This document shows, piece after piece, positions 35,383 through 47,403 of a DNA stretch of 64,000 nucleotides. The translations under genes and the position numbers were made by a program. The notes beneath the pieces were generated by a model. That model did not search any database. It was not told the DNA's origin and was given only the letters and a program-made list of their open reading frames with translations. Every line of letters begins with the position of its first letter. Position 1 is the stretch's first letter. Origin of the DNA: Lotus japonicus. Lineage: Eukaryota; Streptophyta; Magnoliopsida; Fabales; Fabaceae. The stretch covers positions 21,094,150-21,158,149 of the forward strand of contig NC_080042.1 in assembly GCF_012489685.1 (NCBI RefSeq). Direction: 5' to 3'.

Positions 35383-37847
35383 TGTAACACCCCGTTTTTA
35401 ATTAAAATAATGTTGGTATTTTATTTTAATTAAGATTATATTGTATGGGGGTTTAATAGGTGATATATTAATACTTTAATGAAATAAAATAATTTTTTTG
35501 TGATGCTGAGTGTGTTTTATGAAATGGAAGAGAGCTAGGGGGTGAAAGTTAGGATTAAAAATAGAGACAAGGACTAGGAGAGATTTTAGGATTTTTAGTT
35601 TAGCCCTTGAGGAATTAGGTTTAGATGGTTTAATAAGGATGGGGAAGCAGCTAAAGAAAAAAAAAATAAGAAAGAAGAGGACGCGTGAAAGAAGGAGAAA
35701 AAAAAAAAGAAGAAGGTTGTGCGTGAAGTAGCAGGAAGAGAGGGAGAGCGGATCGGCTTCGGAGAATTCGATCGGGAACGGGGAGCTGCACTCAATCCAA
35801 AGGTAAGGGTGGGATTTTGAGTTTCTAATGGAATTATGGTGAATGATATTAGGGATTTGGGAGATGTAGAATTGTTTCTGTTAATGATGTTCTGGAAATC
35901 TGATTTGAAATCCATTGATTTTGGGATTTTTTTTTGTGTGATTGAACGGGGTGAGGGCAGAACCATAGTATGCTAGGAGTTTTGGGTTGAGGTTCCCTTT
36001 TGATTTTCTTTATGATCACGCACATAAGGACTGTTAGGTAGCATGCTTGTTAGGTTTTGTGTCTTGTTTGATGAGAAACAACTTTAATCACTTATTTTGG
36101 AACATAAAACGGACTGGTCACTTTCCTGGTATGAACCGTGACTTTCGAAGCCTTTTAGAGCCTGTTTAGAGTGCTCGAATAATGTTGCGTTGAACTGAGA
36201 AAGTGTAGGCCTTTGAAAGAGCTTTCTGGAATGATATGGTACATAATTTTTGGTTGAGAGACGAGGTCTGTAAGTTCAGTTTAGTAAACCATGTTTTTCT
36301 GCGCTCTGTATCTGCTATCTCTGCCAGTGAACTTCAACGTGATTTTTCACCTTGTTAATGTGCCCAGAAAATTCTTTGATGAACTAGAAAGAGGTAGAGT
36401 TTTCTGTTAGCTTTTCAAATTGAGGTCATTTGTAATTTTTGAACAAGTAACGAATCCTGTAGGTTATCTCTACTGAAATATGTTTCTGCTGTGAGCGTAA
36501 TTCCTGAACTGCTATATGATTTATGCACGGATTTGATGATGCTGTGCTGCTGTCCAAAATTTCCTGGGCTGGACAGTACACTTCGAGACCTGTTTTCGCC
36601 CAGTTAGAGTGCTCAAATGAAGATGTGATCAACTAAGAAATTGTAGGACTTTAAGTTAGCTTTCTAGGCATATAAAATACATGATTTTTGGTTCAGTAAC
36701 GAATTCAGGAGACCGCTTTTAGTGGCTGGTGTTCCTGCTGTTTTTCCAGATTACGGAAATTCTGATTGTTTTGGAAATATAATTAGATTTAGCTTACATG
36801 TTGTATGAAAGTTAGTGTCTTTATGTTCCATGTATTAGCTATGAGAATGATGCATGTGGCTGAACACCTTTAGCATGAAATCCATAATTTATTTACCATA
36901 TGTGATAGCTTCTTCCATGATTGCATGCTTAAGTGAGTTGTTTCATTGATTTGGTGCCAAAATTGCCTAAGATGTCAGGGTAATTGTATAGTTGATAAAA
37001 ATGCATGTGTGCTGAATTGTGTTGTTTTAAGCGATGTTAGTGATGTAGTGATATAGGCGCAATGCCTCATGTTGAAGTGATGATTATGAGATGTATACGT
37101 CCTTTTGAGTCGCATAGCATCTGCATACTCTGTGATGGCCTGTATTGGCGATTTGTGATGAAGGCTTATGCCTTGTGCCTCCAATAATTGGCAATTCGTG
37201 ATGAGGGCTGAAGCCCTGTTGGTACCACATACATATGCATAGTCATTGTTGTGTTCGAATTGTATCCGAGTCGATGACGTTATTTGTGACTGTTTTAGTA
37301 ACTGAGCTATATGAATATAAAAAGAAGTGGTGTGGCATTAATCTAGCATATTTATTGCCATTCTTATATTTATGATACTCGATATCTCACCCCTTCTGTT
37401 TGAATGTTACCCTTGTTGGTAACGTGCAGGTAATTAGGAGGAGTAGTCTATAGCCTTTATTTCGAGTTGGAGTCCTTGCTCTGATACGTAGCACTCGGGG
37501 GGGAAATGGACGCTTGTTTTCCTTCTGTTATAATTTGAATTAAGTTGTTATTTGAGAAGTTGTTTCTGTTTTAAGTTGTGGGCAAGATACTATGTTTTCT
37601 TTAAGTTTTAAAGACACTGGATTCGCTGCATAACTATTTGTCAAAGTGAACTAGTTCAAAGACTAATTAACTGTCACAAGAGCATTTAAGTTTATTTATG
37701 AGTTCATCTCAAAGTTTATGTGCTATGTATCTGTTACAGGAGCATTATGATAATGTTTTAAGTGATTATGTAATGCCCCATGAGTGTTAGAATTTTTATC
37801 ACTCTGATATTTGCAATACATATACCGTTTAGAATTGGGGTGTTACA
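35383..37847. mobile_element. Solo LTR, 2465 bp, with 5-bp target duplication
   Basis: It starts TGTAACACCCCG and ends TTGGGGTGTTACA. TGGGG flanks both sides (35378-35382, 37848-37852). No gag, pol, primer-binding site or polypurine tract is found inside. Length and ends fit a gypsy chromovirus (Del/Tekay-type) LTR. Confidence 0.85.
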
Positions 37848-38187
37848 TGGGGCGGTAGAGAGGACAAAAGAATTCCCACTATAGGAAAAACATAATTCAT
37901 ACATGGCAAAATAAAGGAAAAACAGAATTCTATTAATAAGAAGTGAAAGAAATTATTGTGGATGTGAAGGAGGCAGTTAGAAATTAGAGCTGCAGTATTT
38001 TTCCTTCTTTGCATGTCTTTTTAACCTTTCAGTATTTGTGAGTTATCTTTAATTATCCCTTCCACTATTTAGAGTTGTTATTAGTTCTCATAGGGCTGAT
38101 ATTGATCATATTATTACTCAAGGAAAGTAGAGTGTTTGAGTAAAATTTAATTATGTCAGTATGGATGTCAAATGTGCCTAATTTGTA
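37848..38187. other. H3 interior between two insertions
   Basis: No gene is supported. The sequence GCAGAGGCCCAACCTATG|TGGGG left of the LTR joins GCGGTAGAGAGGAC on its right. Confidence 0.3.
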
Positions 38188-39118
38188 CTCCCTCCGTTCC
38201 TTTTTATTTGTCTTTCTAGTACAAAGCTCTTCCACCAAGGTATTGCACTTTTAGAGCTAATTTTCCCATTTTACCCTAATTCAATTCAATATTTACTTTA
38301 TCTTCATTCATAGATTTTCTCTCTCCAATAATTAATTTCCTAATTTTCCCACAACACTCTCTCTCATATCATTAAACTATTTCAGGTTTCAACAACATTA
38401 ATTTTACATTGTCTCATGCACTCCTCAAAGAAAGACTAAAAGACTTCAAAAAAAAAAAAAAAGGAAACGCAGAATTGTGCACTTGATAAACAATGAGTCT
38501 TCAAATATTGCAATGAGACCAATGAGTCTTCCACTCTTGCTTTTTCCATCAGATTTTTTTAATTGTGCACTTGATAATTCACCATGTGTTTTCTTTTTAT
38601 AGAATTTTAAGTCTTCAAATGAATTTTTTTTCCTATGACAGAATTTAATGCTACACTCTTTTTTTTTTTGTGTAACATTGGAATTTAAAACTATATTGGG
38701 AATATTATTTGAATTCATTTATTTTTTAAATTGAAAGGCTAGTTTCCATTCAATCAAATTCTACTGCAGTGTTTTTTGAACCACTAAGTATCATGCAATT
38801 TTATGATGTGATTATATGAAATGTACTCCATAATTAACCGCAAAGTAACATTGGAGTATGTATTTATAGTCAAGTTGAATAGTCATATGAATAATTAAAG
38901 CTAAAATCAGATTGGACAATGAAATTTTGAAGCAAGAAAGACAACACAGTTTTCAGGAAGCTCATTAAATTCAATTTTCCACTACTAAACTTTGAATGGA
39001 ATAAATGAGATTGTGTTAGGGGTATAATTGGTACAATGTAACCTTAAATCACCAAATGACAAATAAAAGGAAACAAAAAAATTGTGCTAGAAAGACAAAT
39101 AAAAAGGAACGGAGGGAG
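38188..39118. mobile_element. Stowaway-type (Tc1/mariner) element, composite
   Basis: The inverted ends CTCCCTCCGTTCC and GGAACGGAGGGAG extend about 30 bp (TTTTTATTTGTCTTTCTAG). TA dinucleotides flank both sides (38186-38187, 39119-39120). At 931 bp it is longer than a usual Stowaway MITE. An internal copy of a degraded right end near 38440-38465 suggests nesting. No transposase is present. Confidence 0.78.
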
Positions 39119-39418
39119 TAGTTAACCTTAGAGGTTGTAAGTTTCAAAAAAAAAAAAAACCTTAGAGGTTGTAACTTGTAATTCATGCCTTTTATTATTT
39201 TTTTATTTTTACCCTTTTTTTCTTCTCTTAATGCAGGAGAAGAAGACTCTAAAGGAAGAGAAAGCTAAGCAAGAGGACACAAAATTGTTTGACACCAAAT
39301 GGATCCAAATCACATTAATTATTTTATTCAAATATTTTTATAAGTTAATATATCACTTTATAATCTAGCAAAATCACGATTCTTTATTCCGCCGCGCATC
39401 GCGCGGGTTTGAGTCTAG

Positions 39419-40020
39419 TTTTACATTAATGAGGATGAATGAAGCTCAACTCTCATCCATCCTTGTCCATGAAATTTCCTAAACCAAGAACCGTTCATAG
39501 TGAAGGAACTTAATTTTGGCGCATATTTAACATAGTTGTGTCTGGGAAAGTTGGAGGTTGGAGGAGTATCATTAATGATGACTAAATCGGTAAGGGTTGC
39601 ATTTGCTATATCAAGGACTCCTTCGGTGAAAGAAGGCTAGGATAAAACAAGACAAAATCTTCAATTGATATGTAGAGTATCTTAACTAATTACAAGTCGA
39701 AAATGGTTTAACATACTTTTTTTCATGAGTATAAATTCTAACCCACTTGAGATGCATGTTTACTAGTGAATTTTTTCTTCGGTGAATTTTTTTTCATTGA
39801 GGTGCATGGATGAGATGGGTTAGTTATAGCACTGTTATATCCTGGTTTTGCCGAACCAGGGAGCCGGCGAAGGTGACTGAACTGAAGGTGGAGATGAATG
39901 AAAAGAGGATCTGGTGGTGGGATGAATGATTATTTAGCTGAAGATAACTTGGACAAGGCTTATAATTAAATTGGATCATGATTTTTTTGTCAAATTCTGT
40001 TACCTTATGTGTGTTTTTGA
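39419..40020. other. Spacer between H3 and the PPR relic
   Basis: AT-rich sequence without a supportable gene. Two similar GAGGTGCATGGATGAG / GAGATGCATG motifs near 39750-39820. Confidence 0.35.
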
Positions 40021-40444
40021 ATGGACTTAATAAGAAAGTTAGGACAAGAGAAGCTAAGGGGGATCATGAATTGTTTCTCAAGTTTGATATATGATACTCT
40101 GATAGAGAACTGCAGTAACATTAATGAATTTAAGCGTGTGGAGATGGTGCATTATGGGTTATGGCTATGTTCCTCATATGTTCTCTGTACTTGCTGTTAT
40201 TAAAGCTCTATATTATGATGGAAGGTACAATGAGATGAGTTGGGTAATTCAAAACACATTGAGGAGCTGTAATCTCAATGATTCTGAGGTACTTAAAGTA
40301 CATAATGAAATTGACGTCAGGGAATGTAAAATTGATGCTCTTTTTCATGGGCTAGCTGAAATAGCCATGGATGGCCTGTTACTTGATGGTGGAAAGTGGT
40401 CATATGCTTCAGCAAGTACTAATATCTTTGGTTTTGCTTGCTGA
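40021..40444 (+). pseudogene. C-terminal relic of a pentatricopeptide-repeat protein, EMB2745-like
   Basis: PPR proteins bind organellar RNA. The sequence FSSLIYDTLIENCS, then MVHYG, YVPHMFSVLAVIKALYYDG and LHS-type tail SWVIQNTLRSCNLNDSEVL...LFHGLAEIAMDGLLLDGG resemble the C-terminal repeats and tail of Arabidopsis At5g39710-like PPR proteins. Between INEFKRVE and MVHYG about two repeats seem to be missing. A short insertion at about 40155-40162 shifts the frame, and only the second frame carries the tail to the TGA at 40442. No upstream repeats are visible, so it is a truncated copy. Confidence 0.65.
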
Positions 40445-42852
40445 ACTCTGTTACCATATAAACCTTGAGCTGACTCTTCCCGCTTGCATCTATCATGCTT
40501 TGGCTTGGAGACTTGCAATTTGGAAAGTTCTCCCTTGTTAGGAAACCAATTTATCATCTTTTACCTGGAACTCTACAGCTATCAAAGACCTCCTTCTAGA
40601 CCAGGTCATTTAGATCTTTTGTTTTTCTAATTGTCAAGTATGAAGTAACTTGCTTTTAATCATAAGTAGAAATTGTTTTTTTCTTTTGCAAACTGAAAGT
40701 TTTATTGATTGCTTGAAAGCCATGAGAACAACCCTTTCATGAGATAGGTGATGAGAAGAAACCCCACCCAAAATATTACACAGATTTGGTACAAAGACCT
40801 CCTCAATACAGAAAATTCCTAGCATTCCTTAGAGTTACTACAAATCAAACTGGTCTATTTATGAAAAAGGACCACAATATAGAGAAATACTATCAGCGTA
40901 AAGGGCCTCCAAATATCAGTATCCTATTACACAGTCAGCCAATATCCTCCCGCATAGTCAGTATCACAAGGTAGTGGAGTGTAAGTCACTCGTAGTTTTA
41001 AGTTCTCTACTGGTTTTTAAAGGCTTGACCTCAACCTCTAATTGTTTCTTGTACTGTAATAATCAGGAAGTGTGAAGGAAAATTTTCTTATTATAATTAG
41101 TATTTTAGATAATATTTTCTCAGCCAATTGTTTGATGTTACTTTTTTTTTTTTCTTTTAATTGTTTTGATTAGTATTATCACAGTGAAGACAGTTGTGGG
41201 TTTAAGTGTTTAACTATAAGTTTTGTGGCATGGAAGACACATAACATGTGGAAGACAAATAACTGAATAAATGGAGGAATGAATGGCTATGGGTTATTGT
41301 AACTTGTAAACATGTTCATAGAGAGCAGTGATAAAGAGCTTTAGTACAGACTGATGTTATCTTATTCTTCTTCTTTCTGTTTTGAAATATAACGACTTAC
41401 ATATGGATTTTGCAATTTTCTTGAGTAAACTGACAAAAGAACGAATTGTGATTCTTAGCACATCTTCCTGCCACAGCAGAGTGATCAAACATGTACTCAG
41501 AAGTGGCACCTCCAACGTATGATATCATATAAGGAATTCAACATAAGGAACTTAATGTAAGTTTTTTCCTTAATTCTGGTAATCAAGTATAGTTGCTATA
41601 TATGACTTTTAATTTTTTTTATACTATTTTGGAATCTGTGGATTAGTGCTGAGAGCTTAAACTATGAAATAAAATCTTTAATGCCGGCTTGTTGTTGGTT
41701 GTTGATGTTATGTTTTACTTCTCTTGGTCGTCATCATTTTAATGTACTGCATTGGGGATAGAGTTAAGTATTGGAGAGTGATAGCTCTTGGTTAAGGATT
41801 ATTACTGCCTGAGGCTGCGTTCGGTTTTTAGTTTTAATGGGTTCTCACATTGGTGTAGAGCTAGCATTGTTGATTGTGACGTGTTGATGTGTACTTAGGT
41901 ATCATTATAAGACTCAACCTCCCTCAATCATTCTAAATGGTGTATGAAGGAGGGGGGGGGGGGATAGTGCATTTTAGAAACATATTATTGTTTTTGTCAT
42001 TAGATAGCTAGGGAATAAAAAAAAATTGCAAATTTCGCATGCATATAGTAGTATAACCTGCACCCTGCTGATAAATGTCCAACTGGATCAATGAAAGATT
42101 GAGTTTCTTATATTGATCAGCATAATAGCATTCATTGAGTTATTTGTCTGAAAATTTTGCAGGAATGAAACTATGAGAGGCTCAGGAATTTGTTTTGTAA
42201 CATTGATCATCATTCAATGATTAGTTCTTTTCTTTCAACAGAAAAACGTAAGCACTAAATTAAATGCAAGAAATGCATGTGGCACTAATCTGTCTGATCA
42301 AACTGCGTAACTTTATGGTCATTCTATCTGTAAATTCCGTCAAACCTATTATGTAGTTAATTCTTGAAATTATTGCGCCGAGTTATTTGTAACAAATAGC
42401 ATATCATTGTTCCCACAATGCTAAGTAATGTGAAGCTATGCTTATCAAAAAAAAAATTAATGTGAAGCTATGTTTTCGTATATTGATGCATCTATTATTC
42501 TATCTTTTTGCAAGGGTGTCTTGAATGGCATAGCAGAAAACCAGAAAGCAGAAAACTGTCAAAGTCTTTGTTTCTCTAATCTCTACATTATAACTGAGAG
42601 CATAAGACAGGGAAGTGAAGATTTAAAAAGAATTCTCAAATTATAAACGATCTTTAGATGTTTAAGACAACTTGTTCATGATCTATATCAATAATTATGC
42701 AGCACTCATACAAAAGCTAAACTCATCTTAATCATCTTCATGTATAGAGCCTATTAAACTTGTTTCTGTGTCTTTCTCTCTCATGGCATGCAAATAGACA
42801 TTAAAGAAAAATATACAATCCAATAAATCATACATCGTTTTTCTTTTCTTGA
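40445..42852. other. Intergenic AT-rich region
   Basis: No supported gene. A minus-strand open stretch near 41455-41520 (SYVGGATSEYMFDHSAVAGR) looks protein-like but has no convincing splice context. A 12-base G run occurs near 41952. Confidence 0.35.
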
Positions 42853-42857
42853 TATGT

Positions 42858-43119
42858 TGTTGGAAGCAATAATAGAAAAGAGAGAAGAGAGAAAGAAATA
42901 TCACACAAGAATTTTAACGTGGTTCGGAACACAATGTGTGTACCTACGCCCACTGCTACACTAGGTAGTAATATTTCTCCTTGGTGTGTATAATGCTTAC
43001 AATGAGATGCCTATATATAGTAGGAGTAAGTCAACCTCCTCCTTATTCTAAGCGATGTGAGACTTACAAATAGACTACATAAGCGATGTGAGACTACAAA
43101 TAGACTACATAACATAACA
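42858..43119 (-). repeat. 3' LTR of the copia element
   Basis: It matches 46985-47246 nearly base for base. It holds a minus-strand TATA region (CTACTATATATAGGC) and two GCGATGTG(A/G)GAC repeats. Confidence 0.93.
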
Positions 43120-43207
43120 ATTATCCCACTTGGAGTCTAATTGTAGTAACTTCTTGTAAGCAATAAGCTAATCTGCTCTCCACCTAGTGTAGCGCCTTCG
43201 TCTTCAA

Positions 43208-46200
43208 TTATCCTCGAAGGCCAGCTGAGGCAATGCAAAGCCTCAGCTTATCAGCTATAACAGTCTTGGTCAACATATCAGCTGGATTCTCTGATCCTAA
43301 GATCTTCAACAGAGATAATTCGTCATCATTGATAAGTTCTCTGATGAAGTGATACTTCATCTGTATGTGCTTGCATCTGGAGTGAAATACAAGATTTTTT
43401 GCAAGGCAAATAGCACTTTGACTGTCACTAAACAATGGAGGAACATCTTGTTCTTTTCCCAATTCTTTGAGAAAATTCTTCAGCCATATCATCTCCTTGG
43501 CTGCTTCTGAAATGACAACATATTCTGATTCAGTGGTTAAGAGAGCAACTCTATTTTGAAGTTTAGACTTCCAACTCACAGCAGTTCCTCCTAAGATGAA
43601 AATATAACCTGTGGTGCTTTTTCCACCATTTGAGTCTCCTCCTAGATCTACATCAGAAAACCCATGTAAAGTGAGATCATTTCTTCTAAAGCATAGACAC
43701 ATTCTTGAAGAACCCTTCAGATATCTCAGTATCCACTTTACACCTTCCTAGGTTTTGACATGAATCTGCTGACAACTCCCACTACATGTGCTATATCAGG
43801 TCTGGTACAAACCATAGCATACATCAAGCTCCCTACTGCAGATGCATATGGAACTGTTGACATGTGACTTTCTTCTTCATCTGTTTGTGAGGACTGCTTC
43901 TTTAAAAACTTTAAGTGATTTCCCAAAGGGGTGCTTCTGGTATTGACATCTCCAACATTGAATCTGTCAAGTAATTTTTCAACATATTTCTCTTGAGACA
44001 ACTTCAGAATACCTTCTGATCTATTTCTAGAAATCCTCATACCAAGAATTTGTTTGGCTGGACCAAGATCCTTCATCTCAAAGTTTTCTGACATATGTTG
44101 CTTCAACCTGTTAATTTCAGTCATATTTGATCCTGCTATCAACATGTCATCAACATACAAAGCAAGAATAATATAACTATCAGCAAATTTCTTAACATAG
44201 CAACAATGATCCATGTCACATCTTTTAAAACCTGAGTTGCTCATAAACTCATTAAACTTCTTGTACCACTGTCTCGGTGCCTGTTTCAGACCGTACAAGC
44301 TTTTGTGAAGCTTGCATACAAGATTCTTCATGCCTGGAACTTCAAAACCTTCAGGTTGCATCATATAAATCTCTTCTTCCAAATCCCCATGTAGGAATGC
44401 AGTTTTAACATCTAACTGCTCCGAGTGAAGATTCTCTGCAGCTACAATACTTGGGATAATTCTTATAGTGGTCATTTTGACAACTAGAGAAAAAATCTCT
44501 GTGAAGTCAATTCCCTGCTTCTGCTGAAACCCTTTCACTACAAGCCTTGCCTTGTACCTTCTGCTGCCATCATATTCTTGCTTTAGTATATAGACCCATC
44601 TATTATGCAGAGCTTTCTTTCCTTCTGGTAACTTGGTCAGAGACCATGTTCCATTCTTCTGGAGGGACGTCATCTCGTCTTTCATTGCTAACTCCCACTT
44701 GATAGAGTCATTCCCCTGCATAGCTTTACCAAAATATTCTAGCTCTCCAGCATCAGTTAACAACAAATAATTCAACGAAGGAGAATACTTTTGTGGTGCT
44801 TTCGACGTTCTTGTAGATCTCCTCACTTGAGTTATAGGAGTTTCAATTACTGTTGTTGGCTCTTGTTCTAGCTCAACTTCTACCCCATCATCCTCGTTCT
44901 CGGGATTAATCTGGTTTCTTTTGGCTACATCACTTTCTGAAATTTCTTCCAATGCCACTCTTTCAGAAAGTTCCAACTGTTTACTTGAACTCATAGATTC
45001 TGCAGAAGACCTGTCTTTATAAAGCACTCTTTCATTAAAAGTGACATTTCTGCTTCTAATGATTTTCATGTTTTGTTCAGCCCAAAACCTGTAGCCATAC
45101 ATATCAGACCCATAACCAATAAAGAAACATTTTATGACCTTGGAGTCCAATTTGTCTCTCCTATCGGAGTCTATGAGAACATAAGAGACACAACCGAAGA
45201 CTTTCAAATGTGAAAGACTTACCTCCTTTCCAGACCATACCTCTTCAGGCAACTGATAATCCAAAGGAATAGATGGTCCCCGATTTTTCAGGTAAGCTGC
45301 TGTATTAATGGCATCTGCCCAAAACATTTTTGGCAACCCGAACTGGATTCGCATACATCTAGCTCTTTCGTTCAAGGTCCTGTTCATTCTTTCCGCGACA
45401 CCATTTTGCTCAGTGTTCCTGGTATTGTCTTGATCATTCTGATCCCATTTTCTGAACAAAACTCTTTGAACTCCTGGCTGTCATACTCCCCGCCATTATC
45501 AGATTTCAGACTCTTAATCTTCAAGCCTGTCTGATTTTCAACTTCTGTTTTCCACCTTTTAAACACAGAAAACAAATCAAATTTATTTTTGAGAAAATAA
45601 ACTCATACCTTTCTTGTTGAGTCATCTATGAAGGTGACATAATAGCGTGAGCCTCCAAGAGATTTCACTGGGGCTGGACCCCACACATCTGTATGCACCA
45701 GTTCGAGCTTTTCTGATTTTGATTTCCTGCCTGCTTTTGAGAAGCTAACCTTTCTCTGTTTTCCCAAAATGCAATGCTCACAAACACCAAGATCAACATG
45801 CTTCAAATTTGACACCTTACCCTTTGATGCCATGATCTTCATTCCTTTTTCACTCATGTGTCCAAGTCTTTGATGCCATATAGATGAGTTATTGACAGCT
45901 TCAGTTACTGCTATCATGTCCTCCTCTGCAACCATATAAAGGGAGCCTCGTTTCTTTCCTCGAGCTACAACCAGATTGCCTTTCGTCACCTTCCAAGCTC
46001 CACCCCCAAAACTGGTGTGGTAACCCTCATCATCCAACTGGCCTATGGAGATCAAATTTCTCTTTATTCCATGGACATGTCTGACATTATGCAATGTCCA
46101 GAGAGTTCCATTAGAGGATCTGATATCAATATCACCTCTTCCCACAATATCAAGTGGTTTTCCATCTGCAAGATAAACCTTTCCAAACTTTCCAGAGATA

Positions 46201-46984
46201 TAGTTAGATAATAATTCTTTTGAAGGAATAGTATGAAAATAAGCACCTGAATCTATAACCCATGAATCAACAGGACTATCCAAGCTGCAAATTAATGCGT
46301 CTGCTACTTCCTCAGTTGCTGCATTAGCAGATTCATCATCATCTTGCCTCTTTTGGTAATTCTTCTTCTTCCTTGGGGCTTTGCATTGATTGGTGAAGTG
46401 ACCTTTCTTGTCACAATTCCAGCAAGTGATGTCATTCCTGACTCTTGTCTGACTTCTTCCTCTTGATTTTGATCTGCCTCGGCCTTGGGCTTGATTGTGA
46501 CTCTTCTGGCTACCTCTTCCTCTACTTTCAGTATTCAATGCTGAACCGGAAGCGTTTGAAGACTCTCCTTAAGATCAGGTCTCTGATGTCATCAAACTTC
46601 AGCTTGTTATCCCTTGCAGAGCTACTGACCGCAGTGACAGTTACAGCCCAACTATCCGGTAAGGATTGTAACAGACTCAAGGCCATCAATTCGTCGTCAA
46701 AGGTAATCTTCACTGACGATAGCTGCGAAATAATTGTATTAAAGCTATTAATGTGTTCAGTTACAAAGTTACCTTCTCCTATTCTGAGATTGAATAGACG
46801 TCGTATCAGATGTACTTTGTTGGCAGCAGATGGCTTCTCGTACATATTTGATAATGCTTTCATCAGATCTGTAGTAGTCTTCTCATTCACTATGTTGAAC
46901 GCAACATTTTTGGATAACGTCAATCTGATCACACCAAGGGTCTGTCGATCTAACAGGCTCCAATCTTCCTGCTTCATGTCCAGT
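43208..46984 (-). pseudogene. Copia gag-pol polyprotein, multiply frameshifted
   Basis: Gag (46984-46528) starts in mid-domain at MKQEDWSLLDRQTLGVIRL. A frameshift after IRDLIL precedes the NTESRGRG linker and a zinc knuckle CWNCDKKGHFTNQC. Protease has WVIDSGAYFHT. GAG-pre-integrase has HQRLGHMSEKGMK and the integrase zinc motif follows. Integrase begins HTDVWGP. At 45594-45596 a TGA replaces the Trp of KVWVYF, and a frameshift follows after TIPGT. The main ORF (45459-43738) has QNGVAERMNRTLNERARCM, reverse transcriptase (WVYILKQEYDG, LDVKTAFLHGDLEEEIYM, catalytic YVDDML) and LGPAKQILGMRI. A small deletion at KPRKV breaks the junction to RNase H, which carries STTGYIFILGGTAVSWKS and SEYVVISEAAKE and ends at 43208. 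Confidence 0.92.
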
Positions 46985-47246
46985 TGTTGGGAGCAATAAT
47001 AGAAAAGAGAGAAGAGAGAAAGAAATATCACACATGAATTTTAACGTGGTTCGGAACACAATGTGTGTACCTACGTCCACGACTACACTAGGTAGTAATA
47101 TTTCTCTTTGGTGTGTATAATGCTTACAATGAGATGCCTATATATAGTAGGAGTAAGTCAACCTCCTTCTTATTCTAAGCGATGTGGGACGTACAAATAG
47201 ACTACATAAGCGATGTGGGACTACAAATAGACTACATAACATAATA
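46985..47246 (-). repeat. 5' LTR of the copia element
   Basis: Same length as the 3' LTR. Its outermost base pairs read TATTATG where the other copy has TGTTATG, a point mutation of the canonical TG. The high LTR similarity indicates a fairly recent insertion. Confidence 0.93.
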
Positions 47247-47347
47247 TATGTATCATGTATGCACATTTGAATCTTGAACACGCAACACTCAAACAAAAAT
47301 TACAATGGCAAATATTTGAAATACTACAAAGGTAAATAAATCCATAC

Positions 47348-47403
47348 CTTGTGATCACAAGAAAAACTGGTGTCCACCTTCTCTGTTCATAACCGTTCAC
47401 CAT
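47348..47403 (-). pseudogene. Possible first exon of an unidentified gene
   Basis: MVNGYEQRRWTPVFLVITR is followed by a donor-like AAG|GTATGG. The copia element would then lie in the first intron, but no next exon was found. Low confidence. Confidence 0.2.

Larger units (their letters stand above)
33098..39418 (+). mobile_element. Helitron-like element H3
   Basis: The 3' end is convincing: hairpin CCGCGC-ATC-GCGCGG (39392-39406), then GTTTGAGT and CTAG (39415-39418), followed by T. The 5' end is inferred at TCTATAAGCTGGG next to the TATC microsatellite. The interior holds exon-like fragments on the plus strand, a solo LTR with target duplication and a Stowaway-type element. No RepHel gene is present. 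Confidence 0.5.
42858..47246 (-). mobile_element. Ty1/copia LTR retrotransposon with perfect target duplication, defective
   Basis: Two 262-bp LTRs flank a minus-strand gag-pol. TATGT is present on both outer sides (42853-42857, 47247-47251). The 5' LTR (right) directly abuts mid-gag codons, so the primer-binding site, leader and gag N terminus are gone. Coding lesions are listed under the gag-pol entry. The domain order protease-integrase-RT-RNase H defines copia. Confidence 0.92.

Noticed and set aside
35595..37184. Minus ORFs of 68-123 codons
   Set aside because: They lie inside the 2465-bp solo LTR. The composition is A/G-rich leader sequence read in reverse.
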